DNA of 64,000 nucleotides. Source: Eubacterium_B sp034180045. Its GTDB lineage: Bacteria; Bacillota; Clostridia; Peptostreptococcales; Anaerovoracaceae. Positions 1 to 9,438 of the stretch are shown one piece after another. The stretch is from contig JAXFOY010000005.1 of NCBI GenBank assembly GCA_034180045.1, positions 23,380-87,379 on the forward strand. The letters are read 5' to 3'. Under the pieces are notes generated by a model, which was not told where the DNA came from, searched no databases, and saw only the letters and a program-made list of their open reading frames with translations. Position 1 is the stretch's first letter, and each line of letters begins with the position of its first letter. A program made the position numbers and the translations under genes.

Positions 1-7
1 GCAAGGC

Positions 8-2944
8 GTGAACCAAAATAGAAAACAAAAGGAATTCAGCAAAAAAAAGGCGATAGTTATTCTTATTGCGGTGAGTTTAGTTGCAATATTTTTCAGTTTG
101 ACTAACTTTATCACCGATTGGCTTTGGTTTGATGAACTAGGATATGTCAGCGTTTTTCTAAAAAAAATCACAACTCAGCTAAAATTTGGGGTGCCTCTGT
201 TCTTGGCACTCAGCTTGCTGATGTATATATATTTGATGGGACTTCGAAAGGGATACTTCAAAAAAATAGTATCTCATGAGGAAACCAACCAAAAGAGGCT
301 TAAAGCTATCACTGCATTTATAGCCTTTGTTTTCTCGGGAATAGTGAGTTCTTATGTCATAGGCGGGCTGTGGTTTGAGTTCCTGAAGTTTATTAACAGT
401 ACCAGCTTTGGGAAAAAGGACCCTATATTTGGCCTCGACATATCTTTTTACATTTTTAAGTTTGAGTTTTTAGACGGGCTTAATGCGATGCTTTTAGGCA
501 TTGTCATCTTATTTGTAGTTGCGACTTTGATATATTACGGAGTTTTGCTTGTTATGCATAGCCCTGATGCTCTTGAGGAAGACGAGGCGGAACCGATAGA
601 AGACGGCAAATATTCAGGCGCCGAATTCGACGGTACGGGTACTGATGCTCAATATCAAAATCCTTTCGGTGAAAATACTCCGGCAGGGAAAATGTTTGCA
701 AGCATCTTTGCGCAAAAATCAAAGAAGAAAAAAGTTAAGCCGGACCGCAGAGTTTCACAGTCCAACATGAATCAGCTTCTGCATATTGCTTCAGTTAAGC
801 TGAGCATTTTAGGTGTAATTTTTTATGTCATGCTTGCTTTTCATTTTGTCCTAAAGCAATTTGATTTGTTGCACACTCACACGGGTGCTGTTTACGGAGC
901 GGGGTATACCGATATTAATATAACTCTGTGGGTATACAGAGCACTGATTTTTATGTCATTAGTAGGAGCTGTTACGATAGCTTTCTTTATCTCAAAGAAG
1001 AAGATAAAGCAACTATTAGTAATTCCTATGGCTATGATAGCGATAGGCGCTGCCGGTACAGGTATAGCTGTTTTGGTTCAAAATACCATAGTTGCACCGG
1101 ATGAAATCAACAAAGAATCTAAATATATTGCGAGAAACATTGAGTTTACTCAGTCCGCATATGCGACAGACAAAGTGGATATCAGAGATTTTGCCTCAGA
1201 TAATAAACTGGACGCGAAGTCGATAGCAAATAACGAGGAAACAGTTGGAAACATAAGAATCAACGATTACGAGCCTGTAGAGAAGTTCTATAACCAGACG
1301 CAGAGTATCAGACAGTATTACAAATTCAACGATACTGATGTGGACAGGTACTATGTGAACGGGGAATACACGCAGACTTATCTTTCAGTGCGAGAAATAG
1401 ACGAAGAAAAGATAAATGATACATGGTTGAATCGTCATATCAAATATACTCACGGATATGGCCTGGCCGTTTCGAGGGTAGACAAGATTACCGCAAGCGG
1501 GCAGCCTGATGTAATTGTAAAAAACATTCCGCCTAAGAGCCTTGCGGAAGAAATAAAAATAGACAGACCTGAGATATATTTCGGAGAGCTGTCAAAAGAA
1601 TACATAGTGGTCAATACAAATGAAGACGAGTTTGATTATCCGGACGGACAGTCAAACAAATATACCAGATATGAGGGCACTGCCGGAATTAAGCTTTCGC
1701 CTCTAAACAGGCTGATGTTTGCGATTAAGGAAGGCAGCTTCAAACTCCTTGTTTCATCGAATATAAACAGCAATTCAAGGATTATCGTAAACAGGAATAT
1801 AGCTGATCGAGTAAAGACTATAATGCCGTATTTGAGTTATGAAGACGATCCTTATGCGGTAACTGTAAACGGTAAGATTTATTGGATGATAGATGCCTAT
1901 ACAACAAGCTATTTATATCCTTATTCAGAGCCATATAGCGGTAAAATAGGTGATACCAACTATATCAGGAATTCTATTAAAGTAGTTGTGGATGCATATA
2001 ATGGGGATGTAAGTTACTATGTCATCGATAAGGAAGATCCTATTGCAATGACCTATAAGAAGATATTCCCTGCCTTATTCAAGGATATTAGCAAGATGCC
2101 AAAAGAGCTCGAAAAACATATCAGGTATCCGCATGCACTGTTCCAAATTCAGGCGGATGTTTATGGGCGCTATCATATGAACGATGTGAAGGTCTTCTAT
2201 CAAAACGAAGATATTTGGGAAGTTTCTCACGAAATATACGGAACAAAGGAAAGAAAAACTGAGCCGAACTATCTAGTGACGAAGATTCCGGGAGAGAAAG
2301 AGGCTGAATTTGTAAGTATGCTTCCTTATTCTCCTAAGTCAAAACAAAATATGACAGGTCTTTTGATGACCAGAAACGATGGAGAAAACTACGGAAAGCT
2401 TATGCTGTATAGGTTCCCGAAAAATAGGACAATATATGGGCCGATGCAAATAGAAGCACAGATAGATCAGAACACGAAAATTTCACAGGACTTCTCGCTA
2501 TGGAGTCAGGCAGGCTCGACATATAGCAGAGGAAATCTGTTTGTCGTTCCTATTGAAGATTCGCTTCTATATATAGAGCCTATTTATCTTGAGGCGTCTA
2601 ATACAGCTATTCCTGAGGTTAAACGAGTAATAGTGGCATACGAAGACAAAATTGCGTATGAGGCTACTTTGGAAGAGGCGCTTGCAAGCCTGTTCGGCGG
2701 TGATGAAAATACATCGCCTAAAAACGATGCCGCTGCTGATGACAAAGGTGATAATCTGACAAGAAACGACTATATAGAAAAGGCTGCAAAAGCGTACAAA
2801 GATGCACAGGCAGCACTAAAAGACGGTAACTGGAAAGCTTACGGAGAGAAGATGGATGAGCTGGAAAAAGCTTTAGAAAATCTACAGAAGAGCCCTGACG
2901 CTGAAAGTACGAGTAAAGAAAGCAAAGCAAACAGTAATCACTAG
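8..2944 (+). CDS. UPF0182 family large membrane protein
   Basis: The 978-residue protein starts with about seven hydrophobic segments (roughly residues 14-34, 57-76, 100-125, 155-182, 266-288, 310-330 and 338-360). A long, mostly extracytoplasmic region to about residue 900 and a charged, low-complexity, probably coiled-coil tail follow. This length and layout match the UPF0182 (COG1615) family, whose biochemical role is not established. The start is a GTG; only a fragment of its Shine-Dalgarno lies in the window, so upstream context is unknown. The next gene begins 31 bases downstream behind a GGAGG site, so the two may be co-transcribed. Family assignment is by overall architecture; function is not inferred. 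Confidence 0.8.
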   Translation: MNQNRKQKEFSKKKAIVILIAVSLVAIFFSLTNFITDWLWFDELGYVSVFLKKITTQLKFGVPLFLALSLLMYIYLMGLRKGYFKKIVSHEETNQKRLKAITAFIAFVFSGIVSSYVIGGLWFEFLKFINSTSFGKKDPIFGLDISFYIFKFEFLDGLNAMLLGIVILFVVATLIYYGVLLVMHSPDALEEDEAEPIEDGKYSGAEFDGTGTDAQYQNPFGENTPAGKMFASIFAQKSKKKKVKPDRRVSQSNMNQLLHIASVKLSILGVIFYVMLAFHFVLKQFDLLHTHTGAVYGAGYTDINITLWVYRALIFMSLVGAVTIAFFISKKKIKQLLVIPMAMIAIGAAGTGIAVLVQNTIVAPDEINKESKYIARNIEFTQSAYATDKVDIRDFASDNKLDAKSIANNEETVGNIRINDYEPVEKFYNQTQSIRQYYKFNDTDVDRYYVNGEYTQTYLSVREIDEEKINDTWLNRHIKYTHGYGLAVSRVDKITASGQPDVIVKNIPPKSLAEEIKIDRPEIYFGELSKEYIVVNTNEDEFDYPDGQSNKYTRYEGTAGIKLSPLNRLMFAIKEGSFKLLVSSNINSNSRIIVNRNIADRVKTIMPYLSYEDDPYAVTVNGKIYWMIDAYTTSYLYPYSEPYSGKIGDTNYIRNSIKVVVDAYNGDVSYYVIDKEDPIAMTYKKIFPALFKDISKMPKELEKHIRYPHALFQIQADVYGRYHMNDVKVFYQNEDIWEVSHEIYGTKERKTEPNYLVTKIPGEKEAEFVSMLPYSPKSKQNMTGLLMTRNDGENYGKLMLYRFPKNRTIYGPMQIEAQIDQNTKISQDFSLWSQAGSTYSRGNLFVVPIEDSLLYIEPIYLEASNTAIPEVKRVIVAYEDKIAYEATLEEALASLFGGDENTSPKNDAAADDKGDNLTRNDYIEKAAKAYKDAQAALKDGNWKAYGEKMDELEKALENLQKSPDAESTSKESKANSNH

Positions 2945-2975
2945 ACGAATATGAGTAGGAATCGGGAGGAATTTT

Positions 2976-4895
2976 ATGCTGGGATTTGATATAGATAGAA
3001 TGCTCTTTACAATCCCAAAGGGCGAACACTCAAGCGATAAAATAAAAAAAATTCTTGAAGCTCACCCTGAGGTACAATTCGTATCACTTGTAGGTATTGA
3101 TATAGGCGGTCACGATACAGATGAGAAAATCCCTGTAGAGCTGTTCATCGAAGACATGGATAAGCTTCTGCAACGCGGTGTCCAGACGGACGGATCATCG
3201 GTAGCGCTTCCGCGCATTGCAGTCTTGAATGATGCTAAGGTGGATATAATCCCGGATTTAGACTGCAACTGGTATGTTGACTACAATTTCAGAAATGTAG
3301 ACAGAAACCTTGAATTGCCCATAGGTACACTGAGAATTCCATCATACTTAGTGCATAACGAGAATTTTGAATGCGGCTCGAGAGTTATGCTTAGAGATTC
3401 GTTGAAATATTTTAAGTCGGAGTTAAAAAAAGCGCTTACGGAGCATCCTTATGTTTTCAAATATATAGATGGGGCAGATAGTATAGAAGACATTGATGAA
3501 TTTTTAATAACAAGCGCTACGGAACTTGAGTTTTGGGTAAAAACTCCGGACGATAAAGGTGACAGGGAACAACTTTTTACGGCGCAGGTACTAAAGGAAC
3601 AATACTGGAAGAGAACCTACGGCGAGGTTAGAACTGCACTTGAGGATACGTTGAAAATTCTTGACAAATACGGATTTGGCGTAGAAATGGGACATAAAGA
3701 AGTCGGCGGTGTCAAAGCTCAGATGGGAAATACAGGGCACTACGACCATGTTATGGAACAGTTGGAGATAGACTGGAAATTTACAAGTGCAATGCAAGCC
3801 GCAGACAATGAGAACCACGTAAAATATATAGTTAGAGATATATTTACTATGCACGGGCTTGATGTCACATTTATGGCAAAACCCTTTGACGGCGTAGCAG
3901 GAAGCGGTGAGCATACTCATCTTGGTCTTGCGGCAAGGCTTAAGAACGGTAAAATGATAAGCATGTTTGCACCAAAGGACATGAAAGGCGATTTCCTCAA
4001 CCCGATAGGCTATGGTGCACTGATGGGACTTCTCAAAAACTATGAAGTTGTGAATCCTTTTATAAGTTCAAGCATAGACTCGCTAAATAGGCTAAAACCG
4101 GGATATGAAGCTCCGGTTTGTATTGTTACATCTCTGGGAAGAACGCCTCTTGAGCCGTCGAGAAACCGAACCGTACTGGCAGGGCTGATTAGAGATTTGG
4201 ACAATCCTTTGGCAACCAGATTTGAGCTGAGAGCGCCAAATCCGAAAAGTAACACATATTTAGTAATTGCAGCAAGCCAGATGGCGATGATAGACGGTAT
4301 TAAGCATGTTCTTAAATGCGAAAAAATTCCTCGGGAACTTGAAAAATCAATTTCCAAGCCATATGGTAAGGAAGATTTTTACTTAGAAAAAAATAGAGAG
4401 TATAGAAGCGAGAAAGAAGTTTTCGAAGACTATACGGAAGAGGAGAGAGCCAAACTTTTCGGCAATGCGCCGGCAACGGTATGGGAAAATATATGTGCCT
4501 TTGACAATTATCCCGAAAAACTGCAAATTTTCAAGCAGGGAGATGTGATGAGAGACAAGGTTCTAGAATCTTATCGCGAGCAGGTGATTTCTCAGTGGAA
4601 GACGGAACTTCACGATAGAGTTATACCGGAAAATATGGCTATTATAAGAAGCTGTAAGAAAGCGCATACCGACGATGACTTTTCGGATTTTGACATAAAA
4701 AATTGGATAGAAATCGATAAGATAAGGCATGAGCTGGCAAAGGACACAATAACCGAGAAGTCAATTCTTACGAGAGCTAAAGAGGCACTGGATTCGGGGA
4801 ATTACAGTGTGGCATCGGAAATGCAGAAACTCATACAGAAAAAGGTCGCAACTTTGGTTACACTGTATGCCAGATATAGAAAGAATATTTTATAG
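2976..4895 (+). CDS. Glutamine synthetase family protein, long clostridial form
   Basis: The 639-residue protein has the glutamine synthetase beta-grasp signature TDGSS near residue 70. In the catalytic domain it has an ExxHxE-type segment near 236-242, the ammonia/glutamate loop GSGEHTH near 308, the NRLKPGYEAP segment near 370 and an Arg-rich RTPLEPSRNR segment near 388. A typical type I enzyme has about 440-470 residues; this one carries an extra charged, helical C-terminal region of roughly 150 residues, so it is not the standard GlnA. It probably ligates ammonia to glutamate or a related amine, but the extension means the substrate is not certain. A GGAGG site precedes the ATG. The gene sits 11 bases upstream of serS. 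Confidence 0.82.
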   Translation: MLGFDIDRMLFTIPKGEHSSDKIKKILEAHPEVQFVSLVGIDIGGHDTDEKIPVELFIEDMDKLLQRGVQTDGSSVALPRIAVLNDAKVDIIPDLDCNWYVDYNFRNVDRNLELPIGTLRIPSYLVHNENFECGSRVMLRDSLKYFKSELKKALTEHPYVFKYIDGADSIEDIDEFLITSATELEFWVKTPDDKGDREQLFTAQVLKEQYWKRTYGEVRTALEDTLKILDKYGFGVEMGHKEVGGVKAQMGNTGHYDHVMEQLEIDWKFTSAMQAADNENHVKYIVRDIFTMHGLDVTFMAKPFDGVAGSGEHTHLGLAARLKNGKMISMFAPKDMKGDFLNPIGYGALMGLLKNYEVVNPFISSSIDSLNRLKPGYEAPVCIVTSLGRTPLEPSRNRTVLAGLIRDLDNPLATRFELRAPNPKSNTYLVIAASQMAMIDGIKHVLKCEKIPRELEKSISKPYGKEDFYLEKNREYRSEKEVFEDYTEEERAKLFGNAPATVWENICAFDNYPEKLQIFKQGDVMRDKVLESYREQVISQWKTELHDRVIPENMAIIRSCKKAHTDDDFSDFDIKNWIEIDKIRHELAKDTITEKSILTRAKEALDSGNYSVASEMQKLIQKKVATLVTLYARYRKNIL

Positions 4896-4906
4896 AGGTG
4901 ATATAA

Positions 4907-6178
4907 ATGCTGGACATTAAGAAAATTAGAGAAGACTACGAGGGCATTAAGGAACGGGTAGAGTTCAGGGGCAAAGGTGATTTTGGAATCGACAAAGTAA
5001 GAGAACTGGACGAAAAGCGCAGAGCGCTTCTTGCCGATGTTGAAGCGAAAAAAAGCCGCCAGAACGCAGTCTCAAGAGAAATTCCTAAACTAAAAAAAGC
5101 CGGCGAAGACACCGGTGAAATAATGGCGGAAATGAAAGTTCTTTCAGATGAAATTAAAATGCTTGACGGTGAACTTTCCGCTATTGAGGCTGAATTGAAG
5201 AATGCCTTGCTGAACATACCTAATACGCCTTGCAAAGATGTACAGTTTGGTGAAGATGACTCGGACAATATCGAAATCAGAAAATTTATGGAGCCTAAGA
5301 ACTTTGCCTTTGAGCCGAAGGCGCACTGGGATATAGGTGAAGAACTTGATATTTTGGATTTTGCACGTGCAGGCAAAATTAGCGGAACGAGATTTACAGT
5401 TTATAAGGGGCTTGGAGCAAGACTGGAAAGGGCATGCATACAGTTTATGCTTGACCTTCACACCATGGAGCAGCCGTACATCGAAATACTGCCGCCTTTT
5501 ATGGTGAACAGAGATGCAATGACGGGAACCGGTCAACTTCCGAAATTTGAAGAGGATATGTTCTACATTCCGCAAAAGGACTTCTTTTTGATTCCTACTG
5601 CGGAGGTTCCGGTAACAAACCTAAGAGCAAATGAAATCATGGATGAAAGCGAGCTTCCTGTGAATTATACAGCTTACACTCCATGTTTCAGAGCGGAAGC
5701 GGGATCGGCAGGTAGAGACACACGAGGGCTTATCCGTCAACACCAATTCAATAAAGTAGAGTTGGTAAAATTTGTCGATCCGAAAAGTTCATACGATGAA
5801 CTTGAGAAACTGACAGCCGATGCGGAGGAAGTATTGAAACGACTGGGTATACCTTATCGCGTTGTCAGATTGAGTTCGGGAGACCTGGGATTTTCCTCGG
5901 CAATGACTTACGATATTGAGGTTTGGATGCCAAGCTACGGAAGATATGTAGAAATTTCTTCATGCAGTAATTTTGAGGATTTTCAGGCGAGACGCGCAAA
6001 CATCAGATTCAGGCGAGGTAAAGAAAAACCGGAATTTGTTCACACACTGAACGGCTCAGGTCTTGCGGTAGGACGAACCGTCGCTGCAATTCTGGAAAAT
6101 TTCCAGCAAGAGGACGGCAGTGTAGTTATACCTGAAGTGTTGAGAAAATACATGGGCGTTGATAAAATTGAAAAATAG
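4907..6178 (+). CDS. serS: Seryl-tRNA synthetase
   Basis: Cytoplasmic class II aminoacyl-tRNA synthetase charging tRNA-Ser. The 423 residues match the bacterial family length. Residues 1-110 form the Lys/Glu-rich antiparallel coiled-coil arm that contacts the tRNA long arm. TAEVPVTN lies near 229, motif 2 (PCFRAEAG...RGLIRQHQF) near 262-285 and motif 3 (NGSGLAVGRT) near 380-392. It follows the glutamine synthetase gene by 11 bases with a GAGGTGAT ribosome site and is probably co-transcribed with it. I see no T-box leader immediately upstream, because the gap is too short. A rho-independent hairpin follows. Confidence 0.97.
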   Translation: MLDIKKIREDYEGIKERVEFRGKGDFGIDKVRELDEKRRALLADVEAKKSRQNAVSREIPKLKKAGEDTGEIMAEMKVLSDEIKMLDGELSAIEAELKNALLNIPNTPCKDVQFGEDDSDNIEIRKFMEPKNFAFEPKAHWDIGEELDILDFARAGKISGTRFTVYKGLGARLERACIQFMLDLHTMEQPYIEILPPFMVNRDAMTGTGQLPKFEEDMFYIPQKDFFLIPTAEVPVTNLRANEIMDESELPVNYTAYTPCFRAEAGSAGRDTRGLIRQHQFNKVELVKFVDPKSSYDELEKLTADAEEVLKRLGIPYRVVRLSSGDLGFSSAMTYDIEVWMPSYGRYVEISSCSNFEDFQARRANIRFRRGKEKPEFVHTLNGSGLAVGRTVAAILENFQQEDGSVVIPEVLRKYMGVDKIEK

Positions 6179-6188
6179 CTATTTGTCT

Positions 6189-6213
6189 AAAGGTCCGGTA
6201 AATCCGGACTTTT
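6189..6213 (+). terminator. Intrinsic terminator after serS
   Basis: A stem of about 9 pairs (AAAGGTCCGG against CCGGACTTTT, one G-T pair) closes a short TAAA-type loop and ends in a run of T. It lies 10 bases after the serS stop codon and just before the ribosome site of the cardiolipin synthase gene. Confidence 0.7.
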
Positions 6214-6236
6214 AGTCTTTGAAGATGAGGACAGCG

Positions 6237-7778
6237 ATGACTCCAGTTAGATTTATCAAAAATATATTCGGTAAAATTTTTAATAGGCTTACAATCCTGG
6301 CAATTTTGATTCTGTTTCAATTTGCGTGGATTGCAGTGCTTATTTTGCGACTCGGAACATATTCGCCGTATTTTACACTATTTTTCAACATGATTGCTCT
6401 TATAGCGGCATTGTTTGTGGTGTATAGAGACGAAACTTCGGCTTACAAAATGGGCTGGGTCATGTTGATTTGCCTTTTACCTATTCTCGGCAGCACAATG
6501 TATGTTTTCTTTGGTAACAAAAGACCGTCGCAAAGAATTAAGAAAAAAATCGAGCCTGTAAGAGAAAAGCATAGGATGGATTTACTTCAGGAATGCGAGC
6601 TTTTAGAGGTTCAGAGCAGCAGGCTCCAGCATACGATAGATTATATAGCAAAATGCGGACCGTATCCGGCATGGACGGGAACAAAGACTAAATACTACGA
6701 CTTGGGGGATAAGGCATTCATCGATATGCTTGACGACCTGAAAAATGCGAAACACTATATTTTTATGGAGTATTTTATAATCGATACGGGTTATATGTGG
6801 GATAGGATTTTTGATATTTTGCAGCAGAAAATCGCAGAAGGCGTAGAAGTAAGACTTATATATGACGACATCGGCAGCATTGAAAAAGTGCCGCTTAACT
6901 TTGCGACAAAGCTGGAAAAGGCGGGCATAAAAGTGTATGTGTTCAACCCTTTGCGTCCGATTATGTCCTTTGTTTATAACAACCGTGATCATAGGAAAAT
7001 GATGGTCATAGACGGGTATATTGCATACTCGGGCGGATTTAACATTGCTGATGAATATATAAACAAGGTCGAGTATTTCGGGCATTGGAAAGATACGGGG
7101 ATAAGGCTTGAGGGAAAGGCTGTTTGGAATTTTACCGTTATGTTTCTGAATATGTGGAACTCGTTTGTGCCTACAGAGGAGGACTACAGTTCTTTCAGAC
7201 CGCAAGTCCATCATTCTCAAGTATTTGACAGTGACGGCATTGTTCAACCGTTTTCAGATACACCTTTAGATAATGAAAATCTCGGGGAAAATATTTACTT
7301 GGAAATTCTCAATCAGGCGGAGGATTACGTATATATATACACGCCGTACTTGATTTTAGATAATGAAATGCTGTCTGCGATGCAGCTTGCCGCAAAGAGG
7401 GGTGTGGACGTCAGACTTATAACCCCGGGGATTCCGGACAAAAAATTGGTATTCAGACTCACACGCTCATATTACCTGCCGCTCATTAGAGCCGGAGTAA
7501 AAATATATGAGTACAAGGCAGGCTTTATTCATGCAAAGAGCTTTTTGGCAGACGATAAATTAGCTGTCGTAGGAACGATTAACCTCGACTACAGAAGCCT
7601 ATATCTTCATTTTGAATGTGGAACTCTAATGGTCGGTTGCAGCGCAATAAGAGGTCTAAAGGAAGACTATATGAGAACTTTGGACAGGTCGGCTCTAATA
7701 GATGAAGATGACTGTAAAACCGGTTTTTTTGGATTGCTGATAGACGGAGTTTTACGAGCGATGAGCCCGCTTATGTAG
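6237..7778 (+). CDS. cls: Cardiolipin synthase (phospholipase D superfamily)
   Basis: Membrane enzyme that condenses two phosphatidylglycerol molecules to cardiolipin and glycerol. Two hydrophobic segments near the N terminus (about residues 10-35 and 42-65) anchor it. Two HxKxxxxD phospholipase D motifs follow, HRKMMVID near residue 250 and HAKSFLAD near 430, as in bacterial Cls of about 480-520 residues. The open frame extends upstream to a TTG (6219) and an ATG (6225). ATG 6237 is preferred because GAGG at 6227-6230 then lies 6 bases upstream. It stands alone behind the serS terminator. Confidence 0.93.
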   Translation: MTPVRFIKNIFGKIFNRLTILAILILFQFAWIAVLILRLGTYSPYFTLFFNMIALIAALFVVYRDETSAYKMGWVMLICLLPILGSTMYVFFGNKRPSQRIKKKIEPVREKHRMDLLQECELLEVQSSRLQHTIDYIAKCGPYPAWTGTKTKYYDLGDKAFIDMLDDLKNAKHYIFMEYFIIDTGYMWDRIFDILQQKIAEGVEVRLIYDDIGSIEKVPLNFATKLEKAGIKVYVFNPLRPIMSFVYNNRDHRKMMVIDGYIAYSGGFNIADEYINKVEYFGHWKDTGIRLEGKAVWNFTVMFLNMWNSFVPTEEDYSSFRPQVHHSQVFDSDGIVQPFSDTPLDNENLGENIYLEILNQAEDYVYIYTPYLILDNEMLSAMQLAAKRGVDVRLITPGIPDKKLVFRLTRSYYLPLIRAGVKIYEYKAGFIHAKSFLADDKLAVVGTINLDYRSLYLHFECGTLMVGCSAIRGLKEDYMRTLDRSALIDEDDCKTGFFGLLIDGVLRAMSPLM

Positions 7779-7832
7779 AAGCCGCAGCTTAGATGAGATG
7801 AGACAGCACAAAGGGAGAATTTTGTTAAAACT

Positions 7833-9335
7833 ATGCTTTATACGGACAAATCGAAATCGCTCATGGATTTTATGACGGAACACAAGGCGCTTGAAAGAGT
7901 GTCTTTTCACATGCCGGGGCACAAGGGAAAAGATTTTTTTGAAGCAAACGGTTACGGTGAACAGATTGAAAATCTGGTAAACGGAGATATAACGGAAATT
8001 CACGGAGCGGATAATCTATTTATGCCGGAAGGCGTCTTGAGAAATCTGATGAATCGTTATAAGACGATATATGGCGTTAAGGAAGCATTTTTGCTTGTGG
8101 GCGGCAGCAGCGCAGGCATCATTGCCACTATATTGAGCCTGATATCTAAAAATGAAACTCTTATAATGGCATCAAATTGTCACAAGTCGGTTTATAATGC
8201 CGTTTTACTAAGCGGCGGAAGGGCCTCGTTTGTTACGCCTGAAGTTATTTCAGGCTTTGGAATCGCAGGAGAAGTTAAAGCCGAGAGCGTTAAGCGGGCA
8301 ATGGATGCAAATCCTCATGCAAAGGCTGTTTTAATAACGAGTCCGAATTATTACGGTGTTTGCAGCGATATAAAAGCGATTGCCGAAACCGTACATTCTC
8401 AAGGAAAGATTTTGATAGTCGATGAGGCGCACGGCGCACATCTAAAGCTTATGGACTGCTTAGGTCAAAATTGTTCGGGAATTCATTTGGCGGCTGAATC
8501 AGCAGGTGCGGATGTAGTGATTACAAGCACTCATAAGACGATGGCTTCGTTTACACAGACGGCACTGGCTCTGGTTTGCAGTGATAGAGTATCGGCAGAT
8601 TCAATAGCTGACAAGTTACAGATGATAGAGAGCAGCAGTCCGTCATACATTTTGATGAAATCACTTGAAATAAACGCCGAACTTATGGAGAAAAAATCCG
8701 AGCAACTCATCAAAAACTGGTCGGATGACATAGAATATGTTTACGGCGAACTCAAAAAAATTAAGGGTCTGGATTTTTTTGATTACGGCTTGCACGATAG
8801 GACAAAGCTGGTAATGAGCTTTAGCAGACTCGGAGTGAGCGGGTATAAACTTGATGAACTTTTGCGTGACAGAGGTATTTTTGTCGAACTTGCAGATATG
8901 AAGTCGGTAGTGGCTATGTCAGGAATCGGCAATAGACGATGTGACTATGAGGCGCTTATTTCAGCGCTTTCTGAGATTTCCGGCAAAATGCTCAAATCAC
9001 AGGACAGCAAGATGACTTGCAATAACGATGCTGCTGATATGTTCCTATCCTGCGTTTATGAACCCGGCGGGAATATAGCGGGCATATCGAGCAAAGAATT
9101 ATATAGCCATAAAGAAATCACGGATATTCCACGCGAGGTGAGACGCATAGCGCTTGCCGAGTCGGCGAACAAAGTATCGTCAAGAGCCTTAATTCCATAT
9201 CCGCCGGGAATACCTGTCATCGTTCCGGGCGAATGCATCAGCGAGCTAAAAGTCAAATATCTGTCTGAACTTAGAGAAAAAGGAGTCACCGTGATAGGTG
9301 TAGATGAAAGCGGCACAATTATGTGCGGAGACTAA
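7833..9335 (+). CDS. Orn/Lys/Arg decarboxylase-family PLP enzyme
   Basis: Fold-type I PLP enzyme of about 500 residues, the short clostridial/Bacillus form. Its N terminus carries HMPGHKG (about residues 26-32), then VDEAHGAH near 196 with the cofactor aspartate, and STHKTMASFTQ near 231 whose Lys should form the PLP aldimine. A C-terminal domain near 400-500 includes PYPPGIPVIVPGE. The family decarboxylates Lys, Arg or Orn to polyamine precursors, but the substrate cannot be read from sequence. GGGAG at 7813-7817 lies 15 bases before the ATG, longer than usual, so the start is moderately uncertain. Confidence 0.85.
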   Translation: MLYTDKSKSLMDFMTEHKALERVSFHMPGHKGKDFFEANGYGEQIENLVNGDITEIHGADNLFMPEGVLRNLMNRYKTIYGVKEAFLLVGGSSAGIIATILSLISKNETLIMASNCHKSVYNAVLLSGGRASFVTPEVISGFGIAGEVKAESVKRAMDANPHAKAVLITSPNYYGVCSDIKAIAETVHSQGKILIVDEAHGAHLKLMDCLGQNCSGIHLAAESAGADVVITSTHKTMASFTQTALALVCSDRVSADSIADKLQMIESSSPSYILMKSLEINAELMEKKSEQLIKNWSDDIEYVYGELKKIKGLDFFDYGLHDRTKLVMSFSRLGVSGYKLDELLRDRGIFVELADMKSVVAMSGIGNRRCDYEALISALSEISGKMLKSQDSKMTCNNDAADMFLSCVYEPGGNIAGISSKELYSHKEITDIPREVRRIALAESANKVSSRALIPYPPGIPVIVPGECISELKVKYLSELREKGVTVIGVDESGTIMCGD

Positions 9336-9344
9336 AGGATTTTG

Positions 9345-9382
9345 AACTTCAAAATAAACAATATATTGATTATTTTGAAGTT
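9345..9382. repeat. 38-bp near-perfect palindrome upstream of nrdG
   Basis: Arms of 13 bases (AACTTCAAAATAA and its complement) flank a core that is itself palindromic, giving 18 of 19 pairs around a centre at 9363/9364. The core is the first NrdR-like box. As RNA it would form a long AT-rich hairpin 10 bases after the decarboxylase stop codon, but no T tract follows. A DNA operator role or a weak terminator are both possible. Confidence 0.75.
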
Positions 9383-9402
9383 GACTGTACCATATATTGG
9401 GT
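9356..9402 (+). promoter_or_regulatory. Tandem NrdR-like boxes
   Basis: Two sites match the NrdR box core CWATATATWG: CAATATATTG at 9359-9368 is exact and CCATATATTG at 9390-9399 has one mismatch. Their 31-bp spacing is about three helical turns, the arrangement known for NrdR operators at ribonucleotide reductase promoters. The second box lies exactly in the -35/-10 spacer of the nrdG promoter, consistent with repression by NrdR when dATP is abundant. The nrdR gene is not in this window. Confidence 0.8.
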
Positions 9403-9409
9403 TTATAAT
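9381..9409 (+). promoter_or_regulatory. Promoter of nrdG-nrdD
   Basis: TTGACT at 9381-9386 and TATAAT at 9404-9409 are separated by 17 bp, a near-consensus housekeeping sigma promoter. Transcription would begin near 9416, about 23 bases before the nrdG ATG. The spacer is occupied by an NrdR-like box. Confidence 0.8.
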
Positions 9410-9438
9410 GAATAAGCGGACCGGATGGAGGGGTACTC

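Noticed and set aside
4896..4906. T-box leader for serS
   Set aside because: Only 11 bases separate serS from the preceding gene.
6603..7247. Long minus-strand frame opposite cardiolipin synthase
   Set aside because: It is fully antisense to a gene with clear catalytic motifs and its product resembles no protein. Other long opposite-strand frames in the window were rejected for the same reason.
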